Shown here in pieces: positions 55,395-64,000 of a stretch of 64,000 bases of DNA. Within the stretch, counting starts at the first letter, position 1. Each line of letters begins with the position of its first letter. This DNA is from Rhizobium sp. N324 (GTDB taxonomy: Bacteria; Pseudomonadota; Alphaproteobacteria; Rhizobiales; Rhizobiaceae), in NCBI RefSeq assembly GCF_001664485.1, contig NZ_CP013630.1:1491001-1555000 (forward strand), written 5' to 3'. A model generated the notes under the pieces. It searched no databases, was not told where the DNA came from, and was given only the letters and a program-made list of their open reading frames with translations. A program made the position numbers and the translations under genes.

Positions 55395-56030
55395 ATGTTC
55401 GATTATTCGTTCACGCACTGGTTTGCATTTCTCTCGGCCGCGGTTCTGCTCAATCTCTCGCCCGGGCCCGACATCGCCTTCATCCTCGGTCACACGATGA
55501 GAGGCGGAAAACGCGCCGGTTTTTCCGCGCTGTTCGGCGTCTGGTCCGGCGCCTGCCTGCATGTTCTGATGGCAGCGCTCGGCCTTTCCGCCGTGCTCGC
55601 CGCTTCTTCGGTCGCCTTCTCCGCGGTCAAGTGGATCGGCGCCGCCTATCTTGTCTGGCTGGGAATCCAGGCTTTGCGCGCCGGCGGCGGCAATGGCCTG
55701 ATAAAGGCTGCCGGCGAAGAGTTGCCGGTCGCAAGGATCTACCGACAGGGAATCCTGGTGTCGCTGCTCAATCCGAAAGTGGCGATTTTCTTCCTTGCCT
55801 TCCTGCCGCAATTCGTCGTCGAAGGGGCAGGGCCGGCATGGGCCCAGCTCATGCTGTATGGCGGGCTCATCATCGTCGTTGCCGCCTTCATCGAGCCGCC
55901 GCTTGTCCTTCTCGGAGGGCGTCTTGCCGATGCGCTCAGGCACAATCAAAAAATCGGGCTATGGCTCGATCGTGGCCTCGGCGCGCTTTTCCTCGCGCTC
56001 GGCGTCCGCCTTGCGCTCAGCAGCCGCTGA
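55395..56030 (+). CDS. LysE-family amino-acid exporter
   Basis: The 211-residue protein has about six helices. The N-terminal LSPGPDIAFILGHTMRGGKRA (about 22-42) is the signature of the LysE/RhtB family (amino-acid and homoserine-lactone efflux). The first helix begins WFAFLSAAVLLNLSPGPD. The neighbour alr is convergent. The substrate is not predictable from sequence. Confidence 0.92.
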   Translation: MFDYSFTHWFAFLSAAVLLNLSPGPDIAFILGHTMRGGKRAGFSALFGVWSGACLHVLMAALGLSAVLAASSVAFSAVKWIGAAYLVWLGIQALRAGGGNGLIKAAGEELPVARIYRQGILVSLLNPKVAIFFLAFLPQFVVEGAGPAWAQLMLYGGLIIVVAAFIEPPLVLLGGRLADALRHNQKIGLWLDRGLGALFLALGVRLALSSR

Positions 56031-56039
56031 ACGGGTAGG

Positions 56040-57206
56040 CTATTCCTCCTCGGCGACGTAGCGCCGTTCGTGGCGCAGCCCCATGCTGGTCAGCATCTCG
56101 TATCCGATCGTGCCTGCCGCGCGTGCCACGTCGTCGAGGGCCATGTTCTTTCCGAACAGCTCGACATAATCCCCGGCGCGCACGGCGTTGTCGGGCAGGT
56201 CGGTGATATCGAAGATGGTCAGGTCCATGGTGATCCGGCCGGCGACCGGGACCTTGTGTCCGGCGATGAAGCCTTGCCCGCCCTGCGGCACGGCCTGGCG
56301 CAGCGGCACGCCGCCGCTCGACAGGCCGCGCATATAGCCGTCGGCATAACCGGCCGAGGCGATCGCCAGCCGGCTCTTGCGGCCAAGCTGGAGCGCCCGC
56401 CCATAGCTGACGGTCTCGCCGGCCTCGACGCTGCGCACCTGGATGATGCGCGCTTCCGCGGTCGCCACCGGCCGCATCGGATTGGCGAGGCCGCAGACCG
56501 CTTCGCCGCCATAAAGCGCGATGCCGGGACGGGTCAGGTCGAAGTGATAATCCTCGCCGAGAAAGATGCCGGCCGAGGCGGCAAGGCTTGAATCGATGCC
56601 TTCATAAGCAGCGCTAACCCTGCGGAATGATTCGAGCTGCCGCCGGTTCATCGCATGGCTGGGCTCATCGCCGCAGGCGAGATGGCTCATGATCAGCACC
56701 GGTGCGAAGCTCGCCGGCCGCGACACGTCGTCGGCGAGTGCGATCGCATCGTCCATGTGCAGTCCGAGCCGGTTGAAGCCGGTGTCGACATACAGCGCGC
56801 AGGGATAGTCGCCGTAATCGGCAAGAACCGCCATCCAGAAAGCGAGCTGCTCATCGGAGGAAATTACCGGCACCAGATCGTTTTCGAAAAAGCGCCGCTC
56901 GGTGCCCGGCCATATGCCTGAGAGCACGAAGATGCGGGCCTCGGGCGCATAAAGCCGAAGCGTGACACCCTCGTCGACCGTGGCGACGAAGAAATCTCGG
57001 GCGCCAGCCATATAGAGCGCTTCACCGGCATCCTCGATGCCCATGCCATAGGCATCCGCCTTGACGACGGCTGCGGCGCGCGCCGCGCCGGAGCGGCGCG
57101 CCATGTCGCGCCAGTTCTCCGTCAGCGCCGTCAGATCGACGGTCAGCCGCAGGCCCGCGGAAGCGAAAAGATCGTCGTCTTCGAAGGGGATGGGGAAATC
57201 TGTCAT
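56040..57206 (-). CDS. alr: alanine racemase
   Basis: The 388-residue PLP enzyme makes D-alanine for peptidoglycan. The Schiff-base Lys is K49 in AAVVKADAYGMG. The second catalytic Tyr lies in the AGETVSYGRAL segment (about 265-275). An N-terminal extension (MTDFPIPFEDDDLFASAGLR) precedes the barrel. A family 1 repeat lies 47 bp upstream of the start. Confidence 0.95.
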   Translation of the reverse strand: MTDFPIPFEDDDLFASAGLRLTVDLTALTENWRDMARRSGAARAAAVVKADAYGMGIEDAGEALYMAGARDFFVATVDEGVTLRLYAPEARIFVLSGIWPGTERRFFENDLVPVISSDEQLAFWMAVLADYGDYPCALYVDTGFNRLGLHMDDAIALADDVSRPASFAPVLIMSHLACGDEPSHAMNRRQLESFRRVSAAYEGIDSSLAASAGIFLGEDYHFDLTRPGIALYGGEAVCGLANPMRPVATAEARIIQVRSVEAGETVSYGRALQLGRKSRLAIASAGYADGYMRGLSSGGVPLRQAVPQGGQGFIAGHKVPVAGRITMDLTIFDITDLPDNAVRAGDYVELFGKNMALDDVARAAGTIGYEMLTSMGLRHERRYVAEEE

Positions 57207-57252
57207 GAATCGCCGTGAACCAGTGGAAGGAAATCGCCAGAGCCAGTTTAAA

Positions 57253-57299
57253 GCATGTCGCGCAAAAGTGTGCAGCGGTTTTGCGATAACGACAGGTGT
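57253..57299. repeat. short palindromic intergenic repeat, family 1 copy C
   Basis: GCATGTCGCGCAAAAGTGTG and CAGCGGTTTTGCGATAACGA form an imperfect palindrome (CGCAAAA/TTTTGCG arms, GTCG/CGAC ends). It is followed by AAAAACAAAGAGCTAAAGCG, as downstream of copy B. It sits between alr and the AraC gene. Confidence 0.8.
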
Positions 57300-57453
57300 A
57301 AAAACAAAGAGCTAAAGCGCAAGGAGCGAATCTGAAAGATCGCGACGCGCTTTAGAAAGCATTAGGGCCAAGGCAGGTCACATACCACCCTTTGCCTGTC
57401 ATACGATCACTTTTGTTCAAGACGCGTGCAGGCTTCCGCGATAATCTTGGGGG

Positions 57454-58310
57454 ATGCAGAACGTATCGCAAAAAGAAGCGGCGGAGGCCATGCCGCTTGC
57501 GAACGTGGAATCGGCCCGCTTCTGGCGGGATAGCCGCTTCCGCGGCATGGAGTGTTTGAGCGCCACCTTCCTGACGCATGAATATGCGCCGCATGCGCAT
57601 GACACGTTCAGCATCGGCGCGATAGAAAGCGGCAGCCAAATCGCCACTCTCAGCGGCAGGCGGGAGGAAACCGGCCCGGGCGACCTTTATCTCATCGATC
57701 CCGGTGTCATCCATGACGGTGCTCCGGGCGGCGAGGGCTACCGCTACCGGATGATCTATCCCGACATGAAGCTGTTCGTCGATATTCTCGAGGATGTTAC
57801 CGGCAAGGCCTTCCATGCGACGCCCTCTTTCTCCGGCGGGCTTCCACGCGATCCACAGCTCGCCAATGCCTTTCACGCCGCCCATCGAACGCTTGAGAGC
57901 GGGGCCGGCGCGCTGGAATCCGATGAGGGAATGTTTTCGGTGCTGGCAGCGATCTTTGCGCGTCATGGCAGCGCAGTCATCGTTCCTGTCGATACGCAGG
58001 AACGAAGCGCGGTGGCCCGCGCCCGCGAATACCTCATCGAGAACTTCGACAGCGATGTCGGCCTCGAGGAACTGGCCGGAGTGGCAGGTTTGAGCCGCGC
58101 CCACCTCATCCGTGCCTCCGCAAGGAATATCACATTACCCCGCACGCTTTTCTGACGGATCGGCGCGTGCAGGTGGCCCGTCGGCTGCTGCGGCAGGGGC
58201 GCATGCCTGCCGATATTGCGCTCGAATGCGGTTTTGCCGATCAGGCGCATTTCAGCCGACACTTCAAGGCACGGACAGGCGTAACACCCGGCCAATTCCG
58301 CACGGGCTGA
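57454..58310 (+). pseudogene. AraC-family regulator gene with a one-base frameshift
   Basis: The first frame (57454-58155) has the N-terminal cupin effector domain (HEYAPHAHDTFSIG, GDLYLIDPGVIHDG) and starts the DNA-binding domain (GLEELAGVAGLSRAHLIRA). It is then cut short. The rest continues in another frame to the TGA at 58308-58310 as YHITPHAFLTDRRVQVARRL and ALECGFADQAHFSRHFKA. Restoring one T near 58117 gives AFRKEYHITPHAF, the family sequence. It stands in front of azlCD and probably once regulated it. Sequencing error not excluded. Confidence 0.9.
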
Positions 58311-58377
58311 TCACTTTCGTTCAATACGGCCCTGGCTGGCCGGGCTAATCCTCCGCGATCTTGATCAGGAGGTTGCC

Positions 58378-59082
58378 ATGTTGCAGCACAGCCGGCCATC
58401 CGGCGAATTTCTTGCCGGAATGCGCGCCATTTTTCCGCTTGTTGTCGCCGTGTTGCCGATCGGCCTGGTGTTCGGCGCGGTCGCGGCCACCAAGGGGCTT
58501 TCCCCGCTGGAAACGACGCTGATGAGCGCGCTTGTCTTTGCGGGCGGTTCGCAATTCGTGGCCATGGACATCTGGACCCATCCGGCAAGCTGGATCGGCG
58601 TCGGCTTTGCAGCCCTGCTGGTCAATATCCGCCATGTGCTGATGAGCGCGTCGATCGGCACGAAGATGCAGTCCTTCTCCAGCGTCAAACGATATATCGC
58701 CATGCTGTTCCTCGCAGATGAGCTGTGGGCCATGGCGGAATTCCGCGCCGGCGCCACGCGGCTGACGCCGGCCTGGTATGCCGGGATCGTCACGCCCTTC
58801 TACCTCACCTGGGTCGGCTCTTCGCTAACAGGCGCACTGCTCGGCGCCTTTCTCGGCAATCCTGCGGCCATCGGCCTCGACTTCGCTTTTCCGGCCGTCT
58901 TCATCGTGCTCGTCATGGGGTTCTGGAAGGGGCCGGAAACCGGCGCCGTCCTTGCGGCAAGTGGTGCGGCATCCGTTGTGGTCCACCATTTCGTGCCGGG
59001 GGTCTGGTATATCGCCGCCGGCGCTCTGGCCGGGCTGGCAACGGCCCTATGGCAGGGCAGGGCGCGGGAGCAGGCGGCATGA
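58378..59082 (+). CDS. azlC: AzlC-family branched-chain amino-acid exporter subunit
   Basis: The 234-residue membrane protein has five or more helices. The N-terminal FLAGMRAIFPLVVAVLPIGL and the FAGGSQFVAMDIW segment are typical of AzlC. With the small AzlD it forms an exporter for branched-chain amino acids or analogues. It follows the AraC gene by 67 bp and overlaps azlD by 4 bp (ATGA). GGAGG lies about 6 nt upstream of the start. Confidence 0.93.
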   Translation: MLQHSRPSGEFLAGMRAIFPLVVAVLPIGLVFGAVAATKGLSPLETTLMSALVFAGGSQFVAMDIWTHPASWIGVGFAALLVNIRHVLMSASIGTKMQSFSSVKRYIAMLFLADELWAMAEFRAGATRLTPAWYAGIVTPFYLTWVGSSLTGALLGAFLGNPAAIGLDFAFPAVFIVLVMGFWKGPETGAVLAASGAASVVVHHFVPGVWYIAAGALAGLATALWQGRAREQAA

Positions 59083-59381
59083 CACTCGATCTCAACATCA
59101 TGATCGCCATCCTCGCGATTGCCGCCGCAACGGTGTTCACCCGCGTCGCCGGCCTCCTATTGGTCCGTCATGTCGAGATGGATGAGCGGCGGAGAACGGC
59201 GATCGAGTCCATTCCGCCGGCGGTGCTGATGGCGGTCATTGCCCCGACCGCCTTTGCGGCGGGCTGGGCGGAGACCTTGGCCTGCGCGGTAACGGCAATC
59301 GCCGCGCGCCGTCTGCCGATGCTTGCGAGCATCGTGATCGGCGTCGCAACGGTCGCCCTGTTGCGGACCGCCGGGCTTTAG
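59079..59381 (+). CDS. azlD: AzlD-family transporter subunit
   Basis: The 100-residue protein has three hydrophobic helices (about 5-22, 45-65 and 77-97). The TRVAGLLLVRH and SIPPAVLMAVIAP segments match AzlD. It is coupled to azlC by the ATGA overlap. The gene ends 25 bp before the dnaB stop on the opposite strand. Confidence 0.92.
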   Translation: MTLDLNIMIAILAIAAATVFTRVAGLLLVRHVEMDERRRTAIESIPPAVLMAVIAPTAFAAGWAETLACAVTAIAARRLPMLASIVIGVATVALLRTAGL

Positions 59382-59406
59382 CTAAGGTAATCGACGCGGG
59401 ACCGCG

Positions 59407-60909
59407 TCAATGTTCCTCGTAATGTGTGAAGGAGGGATCGGCGAGATCGGCGAAGCGGGTGAATTCCGACTGGAAGGCGAGCTTCACCGTTCCCGTCGGC
59501 CCGTGACGCTGCTTGGCGATGATGACATCGGCTGTGCCCTTCACCTTGTCGAACAGCGCTTCCCATTCCGGATATTTCGGATCGTGGGGATCGCGCGGCT
59601 CCTGGTTCTTGACGTAATATTCCTCGCGGAACACGAAGAGCACGACGTCGGCGTCCTGCTCGATCGAACCGGATTCGCGAAGGTCGGAAAGCTGCGGCCG
59701 CTTGTCGTCACGGCTTTCGACCTGACGCGAGAGCTGCGACAGGGCGATGATCGGAACGTTGAGTTCCTTGCCCAGCGCCTTCAGGCCGGTGGTGATCTGG
59801 GTGATTTCCTGCACGCGGTTGTCGCTGGATTTACCCGAGCCGGTCATCAGCTGAATGTAGTCGACCACCAGCACGTCGAGGCCGCGCTGACGCTTGAGAC
59901 GGCGCGCGCGCGCCGAAAGCTGGGCGATCGAAATGCCGCCGGTCTGGTCGATATAGAGCGGCACCTTCTGCATCATCATCGAGCAGGCGACAAGCTTTTC
60001 GAAATCGGCATCGTTGATGTCGCCGCGGCGGATCTTCGAGGAGGAGACTTCCGTCTGCTCGGAGATGATACGGGTGGCAAGCTGTTCCGACGACATTTCG
60101 AGCGAATAGAAGCCGACGACGCCGCCATTCCTAGCCTTCATGCTGCCGTCCGGCTGGACTTCCCCTTCATAGGCGGCGGCGATATTGTAGGCGATATTGG
60201 TCGCAAGCGAGGTCTTGCCCATGCCGGGGCGTCCGGCAAGGACGATCAAGTCCGAACGCTGCAGGCCGCCCATCTTGGAATCCAGCGAATGGATGCCGGT
60301 GGAAATGCCGGAAAGCCCGCCGTCGCGTTCCTTGGCGACGGCCGCCATGTCGATCGCCAGCGCAACCGCATCGTTGAAGGCCTGGAAGCCGCCGTCGTAG
60401 CGGCCGTTTTCCGCCAATTCGAAGAGGCGGCGTTCGGTATCCTCGATCTGAGACTGCGGCGGCATGTCGAGCGGCGCGTCATAGGCGATGTTGACGACGT
60501 CCTCACCGATGGTGATCAGCGCCCGGCGCAGCGCGAGATCATAGATCGCCCGGCCATAATCCTCGGCATTGATGACGGTGACGGCATTGCTGACGAGACT
60601 TGCCAGATATTGCGAAACCGTCATGTCGCCGACCTTCTCGTCGGCCTTCAGGAAGGTCTTGATCGTCACCGGGTTGGCGATCTTGCCCATGCGGATGATA
60701 TCGCCGGCAACCTCGAAGATCTTCCGGTGCAACGGTTCGTAGAGATGGATCGGCTTCAGGAAGTCGGACACCCGGTAGTAGGCGTCGTTGTTCATCAGGA
60801 TGGCACCCAGAAGCGCCTGCTCGGCTTCGATATTGTTGGGTGCTTCGCGATAATGCTGCTCCGAGGGAGCAACAGCTGCAATCTTTCGAGCGGCGTCGTT
60901 CATCATCAT
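59407..60909 (-). CDS. dnaB: replicative DNA helicase DnaB
   Basis: About 500 residues. The N-terminal primase-binding domain starts with PNNIEAEQALLGAILMNNDA. The C-terminal RecA-like domain has Walker A AGRPGMGKTSLATN, VVDYIQLM and DLRESGSIEQDADVV. It forms the hexameric helicase of the replication fork. Three ATG codons in a row (60909-60901) make the exact start uncertain by two residues; the long frame to 61080 is unsupported. It follows the rplI operon but after a terminator. Confidence 0.96.
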   Translation of the reverse strand: MMMNDAARKIAAVAPSEQHYREAPNNIEAEQALLGAILMNNDAYYRVSDFLKPIHLYEPLHRKIFEVAGDIIRMGKIANPVTIKTFLKADEKVGDMTVSQYLASLVSNAVTVINAEDYGRAIYDLALRRALITIGEDVVNIAYDAPLDMPPQSQIEDTERRLFELAENGRYDGGFQAFNDAVALAIDMAAVAKERDGGLSGISTGIHSLDSKMGGLQRSDLIVLAGRPGMGKTSLATNIAYNIAAAYEGEVQPDGSMKARNGGVVGFYSLEMSSEQLATRIISEQTEVSSSKIRRGDINDADFEKLVACSMMMQKVPLYIDQTGGISIAQLSARARRLKRQRGLDVLVVDYIQLMTGSGKSSDNRVQEITQITTGLKALGKELNVPIIALSQLSRQVESRDDKRPQLSDLRESGSIEQDADVVLFVFREEYYVKNQEPRDPHDPKYPEWEALFDKVKGTADVIIAKQRHGPTGTVKLAFQSEFTRFADLADPSFTHYEEH

Positions 60910-61180
60910 CCGTTCTGTCTTTTTCCAGCTCCCGGATTTGCAATTCCGGACGCGAAAATCAAGAGGTTGCGAAAGGAGCAGGCGCCCGCTTCGCTGAAAT
61001 CCTGAACGCTGTGCACGTTGTTCGACTTCTCCACAGTCCGGGGCGACACAAAGGAGAAATACCGTCAGTGTCACCCGCACGACACGGCATGGTGCCGACT
61101 CAGCCCATCCGTTTCGGAGAAGGTTATTTTAGCGCGATGCCATAAGGCACGCAGCAAAAACATCCGGATCATCCCCAACG

Positions 61181-61207
61181 AAAAAGCCCGGCGCTAAGGC
61201 CGGGCTT
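61181..61207 (-). terminator. terminator of the rpsF-rpsR-DUF2232-rplI operon
   Basis: A perfect 9-bp stem AAGCCCGGC / GCCGGGCTT is followed, on the minus strand, by TTTTT. It lies 27 bp after the rplI stop and separates the operon from dnaB. Confidence 0.9.
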
Positions 61208-61233
61208 CCCTCACGCGGATCGCTCCGACGATA

Positions 61234-61812
61234 TTATGCTTCGTCTTCGTCGACGCCGTCGGCTTCCGGATCGAAGAAATCTTCCGGACGCAGAGCGTCT
61301 TCGTCGACACCGTAGATGGCGTCGACCGAGGTGAGTTCTTCACCCTTGGCCTGGCGCTCTGCCTCTTCGGCGGAACGGGCAACGTTCAGCTCGACGTGGA
61401 TTTCGACTTCGGCATGCAGCTGCAGCTCGACCTTGTGCAAGCCGATCGCCTTGATCGGCGTGTTCAGGTGAACCTGGTTGCGGCCAATGTTGAAGCCTTC
61501 GGCGGCGAGAATCTCGACGACGTCACGGGCAGCGACCGAGCCGTAGAGCTGGCCGGTTTCGCCGGCGGAGCGCACGACGATGAAGGACTTGCCGTCGAGA
61601 ACGTCGGCGACCTTCTGGGCTTCCGACTTGCGTTCGAGGTTGCGGGCTTCGAGCGTCGCACGCTCGGCTTCGAAGCGGGTCTTGTTGGCGGCGTTGGCGC
61701 GCAGCGCCTTGCCGAGCGGCAGCAGGTAGTTACGGGCAAAGCCGTCGCGAACCTTTACGGTTTCGCCCATCTGGCCGAGCTTGGAGATGCGTTCGAGAAG
61801 GATGACTTCCAT
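61234..61812 (-). CDS. rplI: 50S ribosomal protein L9
   Basis: The 192-residue protein has the L9 N-terminal domain [20 protein letters not shown] and the diagnostic [13 protein letters not shown]. The long helix and C-terminal domain follow (about 60-150), with an acidic tail rich in Glu/Asp (about 160-192) typical of rhizobia. It is the last gene of the operon; the DUF2232 gene ends 21 bp upstream. Confidence 0.97.
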   Translation of the reverse strand: MEVILLERISKLGQMGETVKVRDGFARNYLLPLGKALRANAANKTRFEAERATLEARNLERKSEAQKVADVLDGKSFIVVRSAGETGQLYGSVAARDVVEILAAEGFNIGRNQVHLNTPIKAIGLHKVELQLHAEVEIHVELNVARSAEEAERQAKGEELTSVDAIYGVDEDALRPEDFFDPEADGVDEDEA

Positions 61813-61833
61813 TTTCTTTTACCTTTCTGTGTC

Positions 61834-62820
61834 TCAGATTTTCGTGTCGGATTGTTTGGGGGCATCAGCATCTTTCGTCGGGGTCAGCGCGATCGCCTTG
61901 CGCGTATCGCTGAGACCGAGGACGAGGATGAGGAAAGCTGGCAGCAGAATGAGCATCGAGGCCAGGTAGCTGAGGATGAGGGCCGGCAGCCGCCAGTCCT
62001 TGCCGCGCGTGCGGAAATGCAGCGAGGCGAAACCGGAAAGCATGAAGCCGGCGCCGAAAGTGCCGATTACCGTCGCGCCGACCAGTGCCGGCACGCCGCC
62101 GAAGAAGCAGGCGGCAAGCCCGGCGAGGAAGATGAAGATCGAGTTGCGGTTCATGCGCAGCGACGAGGGGATGTCCTCGCGCGGGCGAAGACCGCGGCCG
62201 GAGGCTGCGACGATACGCACGGCAAAATAATAGGCGGCAAACAGCATGGAGACCCACATGCCGCCCTGCACCGCCGGCAGCATCAGCACGATCAGCGATT
62301 TGGTCTGCGCGGTCGCCGCCGGATCGGGCATGAATTCCGGTTGCTGGTCCTTGACCGAGGCGATCAGCAGGTCGACGATCTGATCGGTGATGGCAGGCCC
62401 ATAGCCGATCATCACGCCGATGACGATGACAGCGAGCGTCACCAAGCCGCAGAGATGCAGCAGGATATCGGAGAGTGGGTACCAGGCCAGCAGATGGTCC
62501 GGGCCGCCGAGTTCGGAGGCGGGACGGGCGAGATTGGCGAGGTGGCTGAGCCAGCCGGCTGGCAACAGCGTCACCAGCGTCATGATTAGCGCGAAAGAGG
62601 GGGAGATGAGGGCCGCGCCGAGTGCGGCTGCCGTGACGACGGCCGCGATTGCCGCGGCATTGCCCCAGCCGAGCCCGACGATCAGAATCGGAAGCGCCGA
62701 GGCCGTGTAGAGCAGCGCGCTGAAAAACGACGGCTGCATGCTCGCGCCCAGCATCAGCAGGAAGGCGGTCAATCCGGCGAGTGCGCCGATCAGCAGCGTT
62801 TTAAGGTCAGGTCGGTTCAA
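61834..62820 (-). CDS. DUF2232 membrane protein
   Basis: The 328-residue protein has about eight hydrophobic helices throughout (LLIGALAGLTAFLLMLGASM at the first). Pattern and position between rpsR and rplI match the DUF2232 family (YybS-like), which is conserved at this operon place in alphaproteobacteria. The biochemical function is unknown. Confidence 0.9.
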   Translation of the reverse strand: MNRPDLKTLLIGALAGLTAFLLMLGASMQPSFFSALLYTASALPILIVGLGWGNAAAIAAVVTAAALGAALISPSFALIMTLVTLLPAGWLSHLANLARPASELGGPDHLLAWYPLSDILLHLCGLVTLAVIVIGVMIGYGPAITDQIVDLLIASVKDQQPEFMPDPAATAQTKSLIVLMLPAVQGGMWVSMLFAAYYFAVRIVAASGRGLRPREDIPSSLRMNRNSIFIFLAGLAACFFGGVPALVGATVIGTFGAGFMLSGFASLHFRTRGKDWRLPALILSYLASMLILLPAFLILVLGLSDTRKAIALTPTKDADAPKQSDTKI

Positions 62821-62932
62821 GGTCGCTGTCCTGCTTCATCAAGCAGTTAGAGGATGTTGCTGAATCGAATTCAGAAACGTCTCAACATGGGTTTTTAGAG
62901 TTCCGATCCGCGCCCATCGCGGAAGGGAGGCA

Positions 62933-62957
62933 ACCCCCGGATCTGCGATCCGGGGGT
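62933..62957 (-). terminator. hairpin between rpsR and the DUF2232 gene
   Basis: A perfect 11-bp stem ACCCCCGGATC / GATCCGGGGGT with loop TGC. No T run follows on either strand, so it is more likely an attenuator, mRNA-stability or processing structure than a complete terminator. It could lower expression of the membrane-protein gene relative to rpsR. Confidence 0.6.
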
Positions 62958-62968
62958 CACATATTGTA

Positions 62969-63217
62969 TCAGGCTACGACGTAGGGCAGCAGGCCGAGGA
63001 AACGGGCGCGCTTGATCGCCTGGGCGAGTTCGCGCTGCTTCTTCTGGGAAACGGCCGTGATGCGGGAAGGAACGATCTTGCCGCGCTCGGAAATGTAGCG
63101 CTGCAGCAGGCGAACGTCCTTGTAGTCGATCCGCGGCGCGTTGGCGCCGGAGAACGGGCAGGTCTTGCGGCGGCGATGGAACGGGCGGCGGACCGGAGCG
63201 GAGGAAGTTTCAGACAT
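62969..63217 (-). CDS. rpsR: 30S ribosomal protein S18
   Basis: The 82-residue protein has the S18 core: [20 protein letters not shown] and [20 protein letters not shown], then [20 protein letters not shown]. The N-terminal extension is basic ([11 protein letters not shown]). It binds next to S6 on the ribosome. rpsF ends 14 bp upstream. Confidence 0.98.
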   Translation of the reverse strand: MSETSSAPVRRPFHRRRKTCPFSGANAPRIDYKDVRLLQRYISERGKIVPSRITAVSQKKQRELAQAIKRARFLGLLPYVVA

Positions 63218-63231
63218 ATCTTGGATCTCCC

Positions 63232-63699
63232 TTATACGCGGTCTTCGCGCGGACGGCGCGGACGGTCTTCACGGTCGCCGAAGCCACCTTCACGCGGAGG
63301 ACGCGGGCCGCGGTCACGATCGCCGAAGCCGCCTTCACGCGGGCCACGGCCGCCTTCACGCGGACGGTCGTCGCGGTCGCGCTTCTGCATCATGGCAGAC
63401 GGACCTTCTTCATGCTTCTCGACGGCGATCGTCATGTAGCGAAGAACGTCTTCGCTGATGCGCATCTGACGTTCCATTTCCTGGACGGCAGCAGCCGGTG
63501 CATCGATGTCCATCAGGGCGTAGTGCGCCTTGCGGTTCTTCTTGATGCGGTAGGTGAGGGACTTGAGGCCCCAGTTCTCGATACGCCCGACTTTACCGCC
63601 GTTAGCTTCGATCACACCCTTGTACTGTTCTACGAGGGCATCGACCTGCTGGGCGGAAATATCCTGCCGGGCAAGGAATACATGTTCATAAAGAGCCAT
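63232..63699 (-). CDS. rpsF: 30S ribosomal protein S6
   Basis: The 155-residue protein has the S6 domain [20 protein letters not shown] to about residue 100. The family segment [19 protein letters not shown] is visible. A C-terminal Arg/Gly/Asp-rich tail (about 108-155) contains near-repeats REGGFGDR. It is the first gene of the operon, about 220 bp after the promoter at 63917-63944. Confidence 0.97.
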   Translation of the reverse strand: MALYEHVFLARQDISAQQVDALVEQYKGVIEANGGKVGRIENWGLKSLTYRIKKNRKAHYALMDIDAPAAAVQEMERQMRISEDVLRYMTIAVEKHEEGPSAMMQKRDRDDRPREGGRGPREGGFGDRDRGPRPPREGGFGDREDRPRRPREDRV

Positions 63700-63916
63700 G
63701 ACAGCTTTGCCTTTCTTGCGTTTGGTTCAACCCGATATTCGGCGGCTAAGCCTCAACGACTGCTCCTGATTGGGCGAACCCAGGCAAGAAAGCGTTTCCG
63801 AGACGGTCGAGAGCGGAGACACGGGAGGCTGGAACGCTTGCGTTCCGAACGATTTCCGAGGAAACCGGCCCTCCGTTCAGCCACCAGCCAGAAGACCGGG
63901 TTAACGAACAGCGCGG
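63700..63916 (-). other. about 217-nt 5' leader of the rpsF operon
   Basis: No protein frame here has a ribosome binding site. Read on the minus strand, it contains a perfect hairpin GGAACG-CAAG-CGTTCC (63830-63845). S6:S18 autoregulatory RNA leaders are known in front of rpsF in many bacteria, so one may lie here; I could not confirm the conserved CCG bulge by eye. Confidence 0.4.
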
Positions 63917-63944
63917 CTTATACGGATTTTTCGGGGAAAGGCAA
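63917..63944 (-). promoter_or_regulatory. sigma-70-like promoter of the rpsF operon
   Basis: On the minus strand TTGCCT (63944-63939) and TATAAG (63922-63917) are separated by 16 bp. Both fit the rhizobial housekeeping consensus well. A 9-bp inverted repeat GCCCGACGC/GCGTCGGGC (63962-63992) lies just upstream. Confidence 0.6.
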
Positions 63945-64000
63945 CCCCAATCAATATTCAAGCCCGACGCAGACCGTTCGCCAGCGTCGGGCCGGATCAG

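Noticed and set aside
59410..61005. 531-codon frame opposite dnaB
   Set aside because: Antisense shadow of dnaB; no start signal or recognisable domain.

Overview
The window looks like a core chromosomal segment of a Rhizobium of the leguminosarum/etli group. Supporting signs are the GC-rich coding bias, a RopA-type porin of the rhizobial two-cysteine family, a single bifunctional Rsh, PssA/Psd phosphatidylethanolamine genes, an alphaproteobacterial-type rpsF-rpsR-DUF2232-rplI operon, and several families of short palindromic intergenic repeats of the kind common in rhizobia. The genus is inferred from gene content and protein style; no database search was run.

Layout. 1-11 kb: the 3' end of an unidentified gene, tRNA-Ser(GCT), a porin gene, an alpha/beta hydrolase, a lytic transglycosylase, dapA, smpB, a NYN-domain gene, rpoZ and rsh, the last preceded by a terminator-like hairpin. 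11-19.5 kb: acpS-lepB-rnc-era. Here era is separated from recO by a Crp/Fnr regulator, an orphan receiver protein, an IS5-family element and a structured 358-bp inverted-repeat element into whose end the IS has inserted. 19.5-31 kb: mostly small housekeeping or uncharacterised genes (MOSC, HD, EF-hand, SodC, MscS, a YgfZ-HD-phosphatase operon, Nudix, SRAP). This part also holds a frameshifted GGDEF/EAL gene and a decayed UPF0060 gene. 31-38 kb: pssA-psd, an Atm1-like ABC exporter, a LysM protein and a LOG-family protein.

38-43 kb is the most accessory-looking part. A LysR gene is divergent from a metallo-beta-lactamase-fold hydrolase gene that overlaps an alpha/beta hydrolase gene, followed by a Gate-type membrane protein. 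This reads as a small regulated hydrolysis or transport system of unknown substrate. 43-49.6 kb: GNAT, citramalate synthase, a translationally coupled array of three GFA paralogues ending in proline iminopeptidase, then cysS, with REP-like repeats between. 49.9-64 kb: GH25 lysozyme, SDR, cvpA-purF, radA, LysE, alr, a frameshifted AraC regulator in front of azlCD, dnaB, and the rplI/DUF2232/rpsR/rpsF operon with a recognisable promoter.

Most genes work in core processes: the stringent response (rpoZ, rsh), translation and ribosome rescue (smpB, era, rnc, cysS, rpsF, rpsR, rplI), replication and repair (dnaB, recO, radA, SRAP), cell wall and membrane (slt, alr, dapA, pssA, psd), and purine synthesis (purF). 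No CRISPR array, prophage or recognisable antiphage system was seen. The points of interest are the LysR/MBL/hydrolase/Gate cluster, the nested mobile and repeat structure in front of recO, two single-base frameshifts, a CtrA-like box in front of the EF-hand gene, and several repeat families.
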